Assembly: GCF_033807715.1 (NCBI RefSeq) | Contig: NC_084606.1 | Span: 36,383,069-36,447,068 of the forward strand | Length of the DNA stretch: 64,000 nucleotides | Source of the DNA: Cololabis saira | Lineage: Eukaryota; Chordata; Actinopteri; Beloniformes; Belonidae | Reading direction: 5' to 3' | Shown: positions 10,922-22,671 of the stretch, in pieces | How the letters are laid out: every line of letters begins with the position of its first letter | Numbering within the stretch: the first letter of the stretch is position 1 | The notes under the pieces: model-generated | Database searches by the model: none | Seen by the model: only the letters and a program-made list of their open reading frames with translations | Told to the model about the DNA's origin: nothing | Translations under genes and position numbers: made by a program

Positions 10922-11514
10922 ACGTGTTCTGGGTCTGAGGAGTTTCAGTTGTTTTGTCCCATTTGTTCTAAAAACATGTATGAAGATGTCCAATAATCCT
11001 GGATCTTTGTCACATTTTTCTATCAAAACAATTGTGTTGTGGGAGTAAGCAGCAGTTTGATGGGAGGGAGGTGCACGTTTGTCCGTTTAAAGCCAGATCA
11101 ATATCCCGCGGACGCTGGAAACAGGCAGCGTGTTTAAATCCCAGCGCTGCTGTAACGCCCCTGTCGTCTCCCTGAGGTGCTAACCCGGCTTGGCACACGC
11201 CGCTGTTTTTGCACCAGCGCTGCTCAAACAGCTGACACAAAGCTTTCTACAGAGAGCTCTATTCATGAGTCATGCTGTTTCTCTGTGGGCCGAGATACAC
11301 GGCCTGCAAAACACACGCGGCTCCCAAAGCTCCTCCACTTTGTGCTCCGGCACTGTCATTCCTGCCGGCGCTGCCCTTTGTGCTTCTCCCCGATCAGCAG
11401 AACTGCAGCGCCGCGTCCTCCTTTCCCAGCGCACACGCCCAGTACATGCGCACTGCTCTGATTGTGCGGATTGGTCTCATGAACGCAGCGGTTCCTTCGG
11501 CGAGGAGCACGTCG

Positions 11515-11615
11515 CTGATTCTCAATCAAATCAAATCAAATCAATCTATTTGTATAGCGCTTTGCATGCAAATAAAAAATGCAACACAAAGCGCTTTACA
11601 CTTTACTTTTCACCG
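11515..11615 (+). repeat. Fragment of a dispersed repeat with TATAGCGCTTTGCA / AAAGCGCTTTACA
   Basis: A short ATCAAATCAAATCAAATC run leads into TTTGTATAGCGCTTTGCA, followed 35 bases later by CAAAGCGCTTTACACTTTAC. This phrase pair is common in fish dispersed repeats. It is too short to classify. Confidence 0.4.
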
Positions 11616-12129
11616 CTTTCCTACTCGGAGGCAGAACCACGGAGACCAAGTATCTGAGATAACAGAGTAAAAGAGTCGTCGTCTCGCTTGGATCGCGGCT
11701 GTAACGACCAAACATAACGTTCCACAGTAAACAAACTAACACGCACACAGACCGGGGTCGGATCATTCATACAGGTTTTATTCCCCACTTCTCCAGCTAA
11801 ATGCAGTTGCTGCAAGTTCTGCGGTGAGATTAACCCCAATCTTCAGATAAAACTAGTTTGTTGAGGAAAAGATATTAACTCTATTTGTAGCTGCAGAGGA
11901 AAAATATAATCTCACGAGGAAAACAAAAATATTGCTCACACCTCGGAGCCTCTTCAGCATAATATAGCAGTCAAAAAAGAAAAAAGTAAGAGTAATACAA
12001 AACATGTACTGTATGTTGTACTATTATACATATTTATTGAAACACATGGCGAGTCAAACATTTACCAAAGCAGCTGCCAAACACTCCTAAACAAGGTAGC
12101 CGGAGACGGTGGTTCTGCAGAACTGCGGC

Positions 12130-12354
12130 AGTAAATCCTTCTGAAGAGTGGAGCTCCGACGAGGAGCTCCACTCCTTAGAAGGGATTTCATATGGATCCA
12201 GACCGTTAATAATCATTATTTTCTCCATATACCGCTCCCTGGCTTCCTTGTTTAAGGTATCCCGGTAAATTCCAGTTCCTTTCCAGCAGTTTAACATCTT
12301 TTTTTTGCGTTCCGTCTGCTCACTTGGTGAAACAGAAAAGCGTCCCGTCTTCAT
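12130..12354 (-). pseudogene. Exon-like fragment of a transposon-encoded protein (ARERYMEKI...GLDPYEIP motif)
   Basis: The - strand reads KMLNCWKGTGIYRDTLNKEA then RERYMEKIMIINGLDPYEIP and SKEW. This resembles the conserved RYxEKIxLxGGxDPY segment found in proteins carried by fish Harbinger/ISL2EU-type elements, from memory. It ends in unrelated sequence and has no neighbouring coding exons. It could also be a fragment of a domesticated gene. Confidence 0.35.
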
Positions 12355-12994
12355 TCACTATCAAAACAAATGCACGCGACGGGACAGACAGGATCTTTCT
12401 GGCAGTACGCGCTGGTGCTCATGGGAAACGTAGTGTTCTTTCTGGTAAAGCACTACCGCTTTGGTCCACCTCACCGTGGGTTATGGTTCTAACTTTGGGG
12501 ATGATTAAAAGGCCGGTGCCTGTCGTTCATACCAGAGATGTTTGAGGTCCGTGCAGTCCGCTCAGATGAAACTGGGACCCCCAGACCATTTCCTCCAGGA
12601 GCTGGTCTGGTATTCCCCAAACCCTAAAGCTGGAAGCTGGAAACGATCACAGGTGTCGGCCCCCAACACAACAGCACACTGTTTGCATGCACATACTTCT
12701 CGATCCAGCTTGAGTTTTTAACAGGCTGATTCAATTTGCTAACTCAGATCTTGAGTTAGGAGTTATGAAGCTTGCAGTGGACTGACTGGTTGCATTATGT
12801 CCGGAGCCAAAAGCATGGAAAGGTTGTGGTAGGAGCAGCTGCAGGAACACGTGGGGCCGGTTTTGATGCCGTGAGTCTAACATGCCGCACAAGTCCTCTG
12901 TGGAAGGAAGGAGAAGTTCTCACACAAAAGGCTTATTCACCACGTCGCTTTCCCCAGCTCCACCTGGGGTGTAACGAGCTTCTTGTAACACGGT

Positions 12995-13465
12995 TACAAT
13001 CAGAATTAAAGCTGCAAGCAGCGATGAACGGGCCCTCGCACACTTGTGCACATTCAGGCATGTAGATTCTTCAGGCCTGGACATTTAGCGGATGAAACCA
13101 CCCACGACTCTATATCAAACCATTCAAAAGTTATGGTAGAAAGTAGGAACTATCAGACATCGACCAATCAGAAGAAGGGGTGGGGCTTATTTGCACCAAT
13201 CACATTCAAGGACTCAATACCGAGTCCGATGACACCACCCACGAGTCTTAATGTCAAACCATTCAAAAGGCCAAGCCCATTAATGCAAACCATGAAATAT
13301 CACATTTATCACCAGGCTTGGCTTGGTGCAAAATTTGGTGACTTTTGGGGCACGTTTAGGGGGGCAAAAAGGCCCTCATTTTGTCGGAAGGAGGAAAAAA
13401 AACGAGGAAAAGAATTCCTACAGATGCAATAGGGCCTTCGCACTGTAAGTGCTCGGGCCCTAATT
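12995..13465 (+). mobile_element. Dispersed fish repeat, GCTGCAAGCAGCGATGAACG...GTGCTCGGGCCCTAAT
   Basis: It starts AATTAAAGCTGCAAGCAGCG and ends GCTCGGGCCCTAATTA, with an internal repeated CAAACCATTCAAAAG. AATTA is present at both edges (about 13005 and 13459) and could be a target duplication. A related start occurs at 49466 (AAAGCTGCCAGCAGCGTTGA). Confidence 0.55.
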
Positions 13466-14074
13466 ATTTAATTGGAAAAAACTTCACGGTTTGAGTTTTA
13501 CTGATAAGCAGAAATGGCCTTTGTGTCTCTGATTGGATGACATGTACTTGTCTGGGCGAGGAAAGAGCCAGAAGAGTTCAAGGGTCGATGTGTCTCTGTG
13601 TTTGATCCCGCGGGGAGAGATCAGAGGCTGCAGGTCAGTTCGTGTCACGGTGACTTCCAGTAACGAACCGGACACTTTCAAGAAACTTCCAGCGGCGGGA
13701 AGGCAGGACAAATCAATCTAAAAAGAAAAGGATTGAGTGGCCTTTATTGACAGTGGTGAGAAAAGAGCAGATGGAGAGAGGAAGACACAGCAAAGGGCCA
13801 AAGACCGGGACCTGAACTCGGAGACTGCAGCCTGAAGGTGCCCAAAGGTGAACTCTTTTAGCTCAGAACTATTATTATTATTATTATTATTAGTAGTAGT
13901 TGTATTAATTGTACTAACTAAAGGAGAGTAGTACTTCGGTGTGCCTTGGTGAGCCTCTAAAGCCCACTAAGACTAGATGATTCTATTGATGCGCAGCGAC
14001 ATGGAAAGCTATAGATCTGGAAGTGATGTCATGTGAGCGTTTGGCCGGAGGTAGCAGCACTAGATGGTTAACTT

Positions 14075-15023
14075 ATGGCACTTTTCCACCAGCACCTACT
14101 CGGCTTTGCGCTTTCCCACTAGGGGTCTAATGTGCCGAGTAGATACTTTTATGTAACTATTTTGCAGAGGTTCTAAGCGTCTGAGTCGGCTGTATCTGAC
14201 ATCATCACATTACAGGCCACCGATTGGTCGGGGGGTTGGAGTCAGACGTCTGAGTCAGGAGGAGGAAATCAGAGAAAGAGACTCTGACGGATTCTTGTTC
14301 ATTTTATTCAACAGCAATGGCAGCAAAAGTCTGTTTCATGATCCAACTCTGAGGGTCAGATGTTCATAAACCTGGTGCTGAGGAGAGAATTAAAAAGGGA
14401 TCTAGACGGTTGATAAGGAACGACCAGATCTACCAGGAGCTCTGTCTCTTCATAGCTGCTCACGGCTCCAGCTGACTTTTCAGCAGCACCAAGACAAACT
14501 AACAAAAAAAAAAAAAAGTGTTGCCGCTTGAAGTTTCTCTCTCTCACATTTTTTTACTGGATATCAAACACAAGCCACAGACCCAGCAGCACATCTATCA
14601 TCTCCTCCAGGTTCTACATTTTGGCAGGGTGGAGGAGGTGCAGCCACTCAAGCTGATGGGACACAGGTGTGGCCCGTCAGCCTCTCCACCCTGCCAGCCT
14701 TATAAGGGAGTCTGCTGTGAAGGAGCTGTTGGAGAGGCTGCTGCTGGAGCTGAAGCACGTGTGTTGGTGTCTTGGAGAATAAAAAGGGTTGTGCACTGAA
14801 ACGCCGTGTCCTCTCTATCCTGTCGGTCGGGCCCCATGGCACTCGCCGTGCTACATACATCTTTAGTGTTGTTGTCTTCTTCGTTTAGATCACACAATCA
14901 AATACGTCACAGCAGCTTCACTCCAACCTCCTAGTTCTGATCCAGGTGCTGAATTGTAGTGGAAAAGAAACCAGGCCGAGTTGAGATGAGTAGAGCCGAG
15001 TAGGTGCTAGTGGAAAAACGCCA
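14075..15023. mobile_element. DNA transposon with TGGCRYTTTTCCAC termini, copy 1, host to a solo LTR
   Basis: The left end TGGCACTTTTCCACCAGCAC and the right end GTGCTAGTGGAAAAACGCCA are inverted repeats, each continuing as CTACTCGGC. The interior shares a ~300-base segment with 28622-29801, including AAAAGTCTGTTTCATGATCC and GGAACGACCAGATCTACCAG. A solo LTR sits at 14620-14855. Confidence 0.75.
14620..14855 (+). mobile_element. Solo LTR, copy A
   Basis: A 5-bp duplication TACAT lies at 14615-14619 and 14856-14860. The sequence ends CCGTGCTACA and begins TTTGGCAGGG (canonical TG mutated). It contains a TATA-like CTTATAAGG near 14699 and AATAAA near 14778, as an LTR should. It matches the LTR at 16394-16647. 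The related host element at 29635-29660 reads straight through this point (GTTCTACATCTTTAGTG), an empty site. Confidence 0.85.
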
Positions 15024-15353
15024 CTAGTGGACTATGTTCATAGGAACAAGTGAAAGTTGCCAAGGTCAACGACTCCTGCTGCGTCCTGCTGTGGTAATGC
15101 GAGTATCCTGTGGTTGACACCAGGAATGCTGCAGGGCACCATGAAACCCCCGTGAGTTCAGGGAACACTATTTTTAGTGGGTGTAGGAGCACGGGCGCCT
15201 CAGAAGGCATGTGAGATATAGCAGCTATGCGTTGCATAGCGAAGTGGCGCAGTGTATATATAAATGAGCAGCTCTTCCAACGTACGGTGAGACGGTGCAG
15301 CTACGTGCCCGCCGTGCTGTGTGTCTGTACAGGTGCTAGGCTGGACAGATATT

Positions 15354-16042
15354 CAGAGGTGTCTTCAGTATTCACATTCATTACTCAGGTAGAAGTATAG
15401 ATACTAGAGTTTAAAAATACCCCTGTACAAGTTGAAGTATCAACTCAAGTTTTTTACTCAAGTAAAAGTATAAAAGTACTGGTTTCAAAACTACTTAAAG
15501 TATAAAAGTAAAAGTAATGTAAGGGGGAAAAAGCCATTGAAAATGAATGCATCTTAGTATAATGTAAATATATTAAAGAACCATATATGTGTACTATTGA
15601 GCATTAACATGTGTTTCAGAGAGCAGGAGATATGATGACTAGTTGCCTATAAGTATTGTAATGGTGCAAAAAGTCAAACTTCAGAGGCATGTTATCATTT
15701 ATCCTAACCTTTATTGGAATGTACATCCAAGTTTAGTTGCAGGAATCTGAGGGAACGGATGTAAGAACAAAACTGGACAAGAACATCTGAAACAACCACA
15801 ACCAAATTCACTCTATCCGGATGGAGCAATTTAACTGGATAGTTTTTTTTAAAGGCCGAAATGAAATAGAGTAACGAGGCTGTTTTTAAAATGTAAGGAG
15901 TAAAAAGTACAGATAATTGCGTGAAAATGTAAGGAGTAAAAGTAAAAAGTCGTCTGAAAAATAATTACTCCAGTGAAGTATAGATAACCAAAATTTCTAC
16001 CAAGGTAACGAAGTATTTGTACTTCGTTACTTGACACCTCTG
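15354..16042 (-). mobile_element. Complete non-autonomous hAT element (CAGAGGTGTC termini)
   Basis: The termini CAGAGGTGTC and GACACCTCTG are exact inverted 10-mers. The 8-bp duplication CAGATATT lies at 15346-15353 and 16043-16050. The element is 689 bp, with no transposase. It is the reference copy for the interrupted one at 3455-4905. Confidence 0.92.
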
Positions 16043-16393
16043 CAGATATTGGACCTTCAGCGTGGTCCAGAGGCTTCCGGCGGCGTGGCTGTGCGCAGGG
16101 CACGCCTGCAGTGCTGGGTAGCTCAGCTGGCTGCCCGTTTGGCTGCCACCTTTGAGGCAACGACACAGCAGTGGCTGGTAGCCAGAGCAGAGTCCAGCCA
16201 GGCTGATTGATGATGGGAACAACTGGCCTCCCGGACCAGTGTGGGGGTGGTTGAGGGTGGGCGGGGGTCTGTGTGCTGGACAACATGTGATACATTTCTA
16301 GTTTGCAGCTGACTAGTCCACCTAGAAGACCTGTGTTGTCCTGGGTGCTCAGGTCTCAGTCCTCATGGTAACGTGACTAGGGCTGCAACTAAC

Positions 16394-16647
16394 TGTGGCA
16401 GGGTGGAGGAGCTGCAGCCACTCAGGCTGACGGGACACAGGTGTGGCCCGTCAGCCTCTCCACCCTGCCAGCCTTATAAGAGGAGAAGCTGCTGCTGAGA
16501 CTGGTGGGTCAGATTGAAGCTGAAGCTGCTGAGGGAAGCTGTGCTTGTGCACGTGTGTCCTGGGTGTTTGGCAATAAAGGGTTCTGCACTAAACTCCGTG
16601 TCCTCTCTATCCTGTCGGTCGGGCCCCGTAGCACTCGCCGTGCTACA
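16394..16647 (+). mobile_element. Solo LTR, copy B
   Basis: It begins TGTGGCAGGG and ends CCGTGCTACA (TG...CA). The 5-bp duplication CTAAC lies at 16389-16393 and 16648-16652. A TATA-like CTTATAAGAG is near 16474 and AATAAA near 16573. It is inserted in the terminus of the hAT remnant starting at 16379. No internal retroelement genes are present. Confidence 0.9.
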
Positions 16648-17193
16648 CTAACGACTATTTTAATAGTCGACTAGTCACCGACTATTGAAACGATTAGTCG
16701 ACTAATCGGATAATTAGTAATTAGTAAAAGTAGTTAGTAAAAGTAAAATTTAGTATGAGGTTGCTTTAATTATGTGGCAAATGATAATAAACACAAGAAA
16801 GATGGCACTAGAGCCCTGCTATAGCAGGACTGTTTTCTTCATCCTGCTCCCGCCCGCATCCGCAAAACTCTGAGAATTCATGCCGCACAATAATAGAGAT
16901 GCATTGATTTAGTTTTTGAAATGTCCAGACAAATCTATCTGCTTTAATGTTAACATGATCATTGTGGAGCTGGATGGATAATTGACAGTTCATAGGTCAC
17001 CTGACCGAAAGTTAGATGCAAATCCATCATTGTCATCATCGCACAAGCTTTTTCGTCCTTCACGCCGCATCAATTATGATTGAGGTTATAGCAACGAGAG
17101 TAGCTGTGAGTGGCTCAAATAATACTAATAAATAACATGAAATAAACATAGTTAACGAATGAAAACGAATTAATATAACAAATGAAAATAGGC

Positions 17194-17391
17194 TTAATAT
17201 CTTACCAAGGCGATTTCGTTCAACACTCCGACGTGCATTCTCTTCAGATGCATTACCGACGTGCTCCCGTGAAAAGCAACGTCAGCTTTGCAAACCTTGC
17301 AAGTCATCTTTTTATTCGCCGTATCGAGGCTAAAATGCTCCCAAACTTTTGAAGTTTTATTACGCACAGCTGCTGTGCAGGACACCGTCAT
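17194..17391 (-). pseudogene. BED zinc-finger N-terminal fragment of a ZBED-type hAT transposase
   Basis: The - strand reads SKVWEHFSLDTANKKMTCKV, with a C-x2-C pair (CKVC) and H-x4-H (HLKRMH), the layout of a BED zinc finger. This is the DNA-binding domain at the start of many hAT transposases. The reading then stops, and no catalytic domain follows. Confidence 0.7.
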
Positions 17392-17648
17392 TTTGTTTTA
17401 CCCGCCACCGCTCAGCGCGACTCTCGGCAGAGACTGTATTGAAGTGAGACGCCTCACTCTGTTGGAAAAACACGTCTGGCGACAGGTGCACAAAGGCCAA
17501 ACTGTGTCCTTCCTGTACTAGTGATGTTCTCCTGAGTGAAGCCTGTCATCTGTCCAAATATGGTGAAACTGTTGCGACCCGGCAATGTGATGCTGAGCTG
17601 CTTTCATGTGTTTCACTCAGCAGCTCAGGGGCAGCTTGGGGGGGGGCT

Positions 17649-18653
17649 TTAACCCTTGTACTGTCTTTGGGTCAAAATGACCTCATTCTCCTGTTCCTTC
17701 CTTCCTTCCTTCCTTCCTTCCTTCCTTCCTTCCTTCCTTCCTTCCTTCCTTCCTTCCTTCCTTCCTTCCTTCCTTCCTTCCTTCCTTCCTTCCTTCCTTC
17801 CTTCCTTCCTTCCTCCCTCCCTCCCTCCCTCCCTCCCTCCCTTCCTTCCTTCCTTCCTTCCTTCCTTCCTTCCTTCCTTCCTTCCTTCCTTCCTTCCTTC
17901 CTTCCTTCCTTCCTTCTTTTTTCCCTTCCTTACTTATTTCCTCCTGCTCTCCTCTTCCTTCTTCCCTTCCTCTTTTCTCCCTTCCTTCCTTCTTTCCTTG
18001 TTTTCTCCCTTCCTTCCTTCTTTCCTTGTTTTCTCCCTTCCTTCTCCCTTCCTTCCTTTATTCCTTCCTTCCTTTTTCCCTTCCTTCTTTCCTCCTGCTT
18101 TTTCCTTGTTTCCTTCCTTCCTTCCTTCTTTCCTCCCTTCCTCTTCTCCCATCCTGCCTTCCTTATTTTCTCCCTTATTTCCTTCCTTCCTTCCTTCCTT
18201 CCTTCCTTCCTTCCTTCCTTCCTTCCTTCCTTCCTTCCTTCCTTCCTTCCTTCCTTCCTTCCTTCCTCCCTTCCTTCTTTTCTCCCTTCCTATTCTCCCA
18301 TCCTCCCTTCCTTCCTTCCTTCCTTCCTTCCTTCCTTCCTTCCTTCCTTCCTTCCTTCCTTCCTTCCTTCCTTCCTTCCTTCTTTTTTCCCTTCCTTCTT
18401 TCCTCCTGCTCTCTCCTTCCTTCTTCCCTTCCTCTTTTCTCCCTTCCTTCCTTCTTTCCTTGTTTCCTTCCTTCCTTCCTTCTTTCCTCCCTTCCTCTTC
18501 TCCCATCCTGCCTTCCTTATTTTCTCCCTTATTTCCTTCCTTCCTTCCTTCCTTCCTTCCTTCCTTCCTTCCTTCCTTCCTTCCTTCCTTCCTTCCTTCC
18601 TTCCTTCCTTCCTTCCTTCCTTCCTCCCTCCCTCCCTCCCTCCCTCCCTCCCA
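17649..18653 (+). mobile_element. TTAA-flanked, TTCC-array piggyBac-like MITE, copy 4, right end lost
   Basis: TTAA at 17649-17652 with CCCTTGTACTGTCTTTGGGT. GGTCA-AAA-TGACC lies at 17670-17682. The interior is TTCC with TCCC blocks near 17813-17840 and 18624-18651. The array stops at CATCTCATAAATTC with no second terminus. Confidence 0.85.
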
Positions 18654-19291
18654 TCTCATAAATTCTGTTCTGTTTTCATTTACATTTCACACAGTTTCAC
18701 AATGTTTGTGTTGTGAAACTGAGTGTGATCGTTGCTTCTGTCGTCAGAGACCTTTCTTACTGTCGGCCTGAATGTCTGGAACATCCTGCTGGTTTCCACA
18801 TCAGGGGCCTCATTTATAAAGCTTGCTTTCGCACAAAACAGGGCTTGAAAGATGTGCAAGCCACCTTCTACCCAAAGGTTGGGATTTAAAAAGAAAAAAC
18901 TAACCGAAAAATCTGCGTATCCCTACGGCAACCCTGACCCTCCCGTAGGAACATTTTGAAGATATGGGGAACTGGTGACGCAGGCGGTGAGGTGGTGAAA
19001 TGAAGCCAGATTCATGTCATACTCTTAATGTCATCACATATCAGACTTATAATATAATAGCGCTGATCGTGTCCCTCTGGGTTTGAAGCTCAGCGTCAGT
19101 CAGGACTCTGGTGCTGCAGCCGCGGTGCAGGACACGCCGGGAACCTCCGTCACCCACCGCTTCCAACCGTAGAGTGACTGAGGACAGAACAAATGAGTGC
19201 CGGGCCACTCTACGGAGCCCCTAAAGGGACTCAGATTTTTTTTTAATGTATAAAGAGTTTTACGCGTGTGTGAAACCTTTACGTGCGCATG

Positions 19292-19383
19292 TAAGCCTAA
19301 ATTATGGTTCCGCGTTACACCAACGCAGAGCCTACGCCGTAGGGTACGCGTTGGTGTAAAGTGGAACCATAAATCAGCCTTAA
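19292..19383. mobile_element. Hairpin MITE (TATGGTTCCGCGTT...AACGCGGAACCATA family), short copy
   Basis: TTATGGTTCCGCGTTACACC pairs with its near-complement GTGTAAAGTGGAACCATAAA, with CAACGCAGAGCC and CTACGCCGTAGGG in between. TAA borders the right end. Confidence 0.75.
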
Positions 19384-20238
19384 AGGTCTGTCCGTGGCAC
19401 TCACGGCGTGAGTGCCAACGACGTGCTGCCACTCACTCGCTTTATTTTATACTATTTATATACTTTTTCTACTTTTACTGTGACCACCAAATAATGTGGT
19501 TTTCCTGCCTCCACCTCATCCACAACATCTCCATCTCAGTCTCCGGGAAATTTAGTGGCACGGTGGCTCAACACGTCTCATTCATCCTGACGCACAGCAG
19601 AAACAGACTGCAGGAGCCGCTGCACATGCTCAGCAGGCTCATTTATATGCAAATACAGTCATGAAGTACTTTGCATTGCCCATTTATGGTATGAAGTGGC
19701 GTGTAGAGGGCGGGATATGAGGATAATTCACCTGCGCAACCTTCCAGCTGGACTGTGATTTATAAAGAGAACATTGCGTGCAAGTGTGCGTGCACACGGT
19801 TTTATAAATCCTGATTTTTTTTCCCGCCCGTGTGACGGTCCTGCCCCCTCTGCCTCACTGTAGGCTTGCTAGCAGCCTCTTTGATGGCAGAGTGGGAGCA
19901 GGACGTCAGACCAATCCTGCTCACCTGTGGTGGGCGGGGCCTGTGGAGTATAAAGGGAGCTCCTTCTCCACAGACTCGCTCTCTCTCTATCCTCTCATGC
20001 AGCAGGACCTCTGCCTCCTGGCCTTACCATGGTTTAAGTTCCCATTTTTGCATCCTTTTATACAACACTCACCCAGCACACTCCACACATCCATACACTG
20101 CAGACATGACTGATTACTGATATCCTCACACCTCACACTGGGTTATGGCTATTATTTTGATATTATTTTAATTAATAAATATACTTTAAAACTGTTGACC
20201 ATTGTGTGGACTCCTTGTTTTGCCATGTTGCCCTAGAG

Positions 20239-20860
20239 CAGGGGTTGGCAACCCAAAATGTTGAAAGAGCCATATTGGACCAAAAACACAAAAAACAAAT
20301 ATGTCTGAAGCCGCAAAAAATGAAGTCTTGTATCAGCCTTAGAATGAAGAAACACATGCTGCATGTTTCTATATTAGTTATAACTGGGGGAAGATTTTTT
20401 TTTTTTATTATGCACTTCGAGAAAAAAGTAGAAATGTCGAGAAAAAAGTAGAAATGTCGAGAAAAAAGTAGAAATGTCAAGATTAATGTTGAAGTACAAT
20501 CTTGAAAAAAAAGTCAAAATTTCGAGAAAAAAGTCAAAATTTCAACAAAAGTCTAAATGTTGAGAAAAACATCGAAATGTTGGAAATAAGTCGAAATGTC
20601 AAGATTAAAAAGGAAAGGAAAAAGGAAGAAAAAAAGAGGAAAAAAGGAAAAAAAGAAGAAAATAGAAAAAAAGGAAAAAAGAAGAAAAAAAAGAAAAAAG
20701 AAAAAAAGAGAAAAAACAAGAAAAAAAGGAAAAAAGAAAAAAAAAGAAGAAAGAAAGGAAAGAAAAAAAAGGTCAAACATTTTTGAAAAAGCTCCAGGAG
20801 TCACTAGGGCGGCGCTAAAGAGCCGCATGCGGCTCTAGAGCCGCGGGTTGCCGACCCCTG
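20239..20860. mobile_element. Non-autonomous hAT element (CAGGGGTTGGCAACCC termini), copy 1
   Basis: It begins CAGGGGTTGGCAACCC and ends GGGTTGCCGACCCCTG. The exact 8-bp duplication CCCTAGAG lies at 20231-20238 and 20861-20868. It contains tandem GAGAAAAAAGTAGAAATGTC and an A/G-rich tract. Homologues are at 31012-31509 and 55366-56598. Confidence 0.92.
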
Positions 20861-20953
20861 CCCTAGAGCATGACAGCCCGCCATTTTCGGCTTTTGGGTT
20901 TTCGTGCACTTTTAGTATGAATCCTACACACTCTTTTATAAATGAGGCCCCTG

Positions 20954-22050
20954 GTCCACAAGTGGATCCTGTATCTCCTGCTTGTCTCCTCGTATATGAA
21001 CGGTTGGATCAGGAAGTGCTGGTGTTCAGCAAGCCCCGGCAGGTCAGGTCTGGATACAGGACCTTTTCCTCGGACCGTGCTGCTCCTCCCAACTTGCTTA
21101 CGCTTTCACAATGATGTCCACTCCAGATGGTTGCAATCAGCTCACTCTTAAAGCTTTTTTTACGAGGACGTAAGACTTTCCCCTCTTAAATTCTTGTCTT
21201 TATTGGCTGTCCCTCCCACACGTACCCTCAACACGGGTAGCTTTAGCATCCCCCCAGTGTCTGTGAGGATGAAACAGACGCTGGGATTGTCTGGAGTCTC
21301 TGTTCCTGAGTTGAGGTCAGATCGTTAGTGGACTGATTGAAAGCAGCTCTTTAGCACCGGTGCAACTTGACTTCCCTCCATATTGGTCACATTTGTAGAC
21401 GTCAGGAATGTCCTGAACCGACAACGTGCACTTCTTTATTTGATAAAAATGTAGACTTTGGTGTTAGCATCAGCTCAGCACGGTAAGACAAAAGACGAAG
21501 GTTTCATCCCACGTTAGCGGTGAGCTTGTCTTGACCTGAAGGAGTTGGAGAAAAACCTTCAAGGTTATCATCATCCTCTCTGTTTGACCCAGAACCTAAC
21601 ACATTATATGAATTATTTAGTATTTTCATTTTTATTACTCCATTACTCTTATTGATTGGCTGAAAAATAGACAGAATTCCTACAAAATTGATTTCAAGAC
21701 TTTGGAATCGATCCACCTGCTTGGGATCGACCGGCCAGTTCACCACCAGCAGCTCGTTGCTGATCATCGGGTGGTTTTGTGCAAATTACACGATTTGAAG
21801 TGAAATTAACATTATGACCGCGTTAACTCCTGGCAGCCCGATAAACTTCTTCACGAGGTGAATTTCCCAAATTTAATATTGACTTATTTTGAGCCGTTAA
21901 AAGTGACTTTTAGGGAGTGACGCATGTTGAGTTAAATGTTTTCAGGCTGTCTGTTCTCTTGCAGAGTCGAGAAAAACATAGAAACAACGTTGCTTTGTTT
22001 GTGTCATCAGGAAGAAGAATATTTGCCAATAAAACACTTAATAAACAACC
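20954..22050. other. Intron 1 sequence with no recognised feature
   Basis: No coding homology, tandem repeat or transposon terminus that I can support. Confidence 0.5.
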
Positions 22051-22112
22051 AGAAACACCCACAGAAACACCCACAGAAACACCCACAGAAACACCCACAG
22101 AAACACCCACCC
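22051..22112 (+). repeat. 12-bp minisatellite AGAAACACCCAC
   Basis: Five consecutive, nearly perfect copies of the 12-mer. Confidence 0.92.
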
Positions 22113-22370
22113 CACACAAGCCCCTTCTCTCCTCTCCTCTGCTTGTGTGTGTGTGTATGTGTGTGAGCTTGAGTCGGTGGTGTAAGGGCCAATCCCAATA
22201 CACCCCCTACTTTCTACCACTAGCCCTAAAAATGAAGCCACAAACTTTAGGGCTCTTGTAATGTTTTTCAGGCGTAAAAGTAACCGTTAAGATCCCCAAC
22301 CTGGGCTCAGTTTATCCAAATAACGCCTGTAAAGAAACGTTTTCGGGATGAGAACAGCCTGCCGGCTCGG

Positions 22371-22552
22371 GAGCTGATTTATGGTTCCGCGTTAAACCAA
22401 CGCAGAGCCTACGGCGTAGGGTACGGCGTAGGGTACGGCGTAGGGTACGGCGTAGGGTACGGCGTAGGGTACGGCGTAGGGTACGGCGTACAGCGCGTAA
22501 CCTACGCCGTAGGCTCTGCGTTGGTGCAACGCGGAACCATAAATCAGCCTTT
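22371..22552. mobile_element. Hairpin MITE with expanded 12-bp core
   Basis: The arms AGCTGATTTATGGTTCCGCG and CGCGGAACCATAAATCAGCC enclose about six or seven tandem copies of GTAGGGTACGGC. Copies elsewhere in the window have only one or two, so this core has expanded after insertion. Confidence 0.8.
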
Positions 22553-22626
22553 ATTCTGGCGAGATCTTCACGAACAACGGGCAAACCAGTGATTATGTAC
22601 ATCCACTGAGTGAATATTATGAAAGT

Positions 22627-22628
<2 letters not shown>

Positions 22629-22666
<38 letters not shown>
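22629..22666 (+). repeat. AT dinucleotide repeat
   Basis: About 19 consecutive TA units. Confidence 0.95.

Positions 22667-22671
<5 letters not shown>

Larger units (their letters stand above)
16379..17391 (-). mobile_element. Remnant of an autonomous hAT element (TAGGGCTGCAAC terminus)
   Basis: TAGGGCTGCAACTAAC begins at 16379 and, past the inserted LTR, continues GACTATTTTAATAGTCGACT, a common hAT terminus in fish. A BED-finger transposase fragment lies on the - strand at 17194-17391. The other terminus was not found. Confidence 0.65.
18802..20953. mobile_element. hAT-like element with CAGGGGCCTCATTTATAA termini, carrying nested elements
   Basis: The left end CAGGGGCCTCATTTATAA and the right end TTATAAATGAGGCCCCTG are exact inverted repeats. 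The flanks TTCCACAT and GTCCACAA agree at six of eight positions, a decayed duplication. It contains the hairpin MITE at 19292-19383 and the hAT MITE at 20239-20860. I recognise no transposase. Confidence 0.7.
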
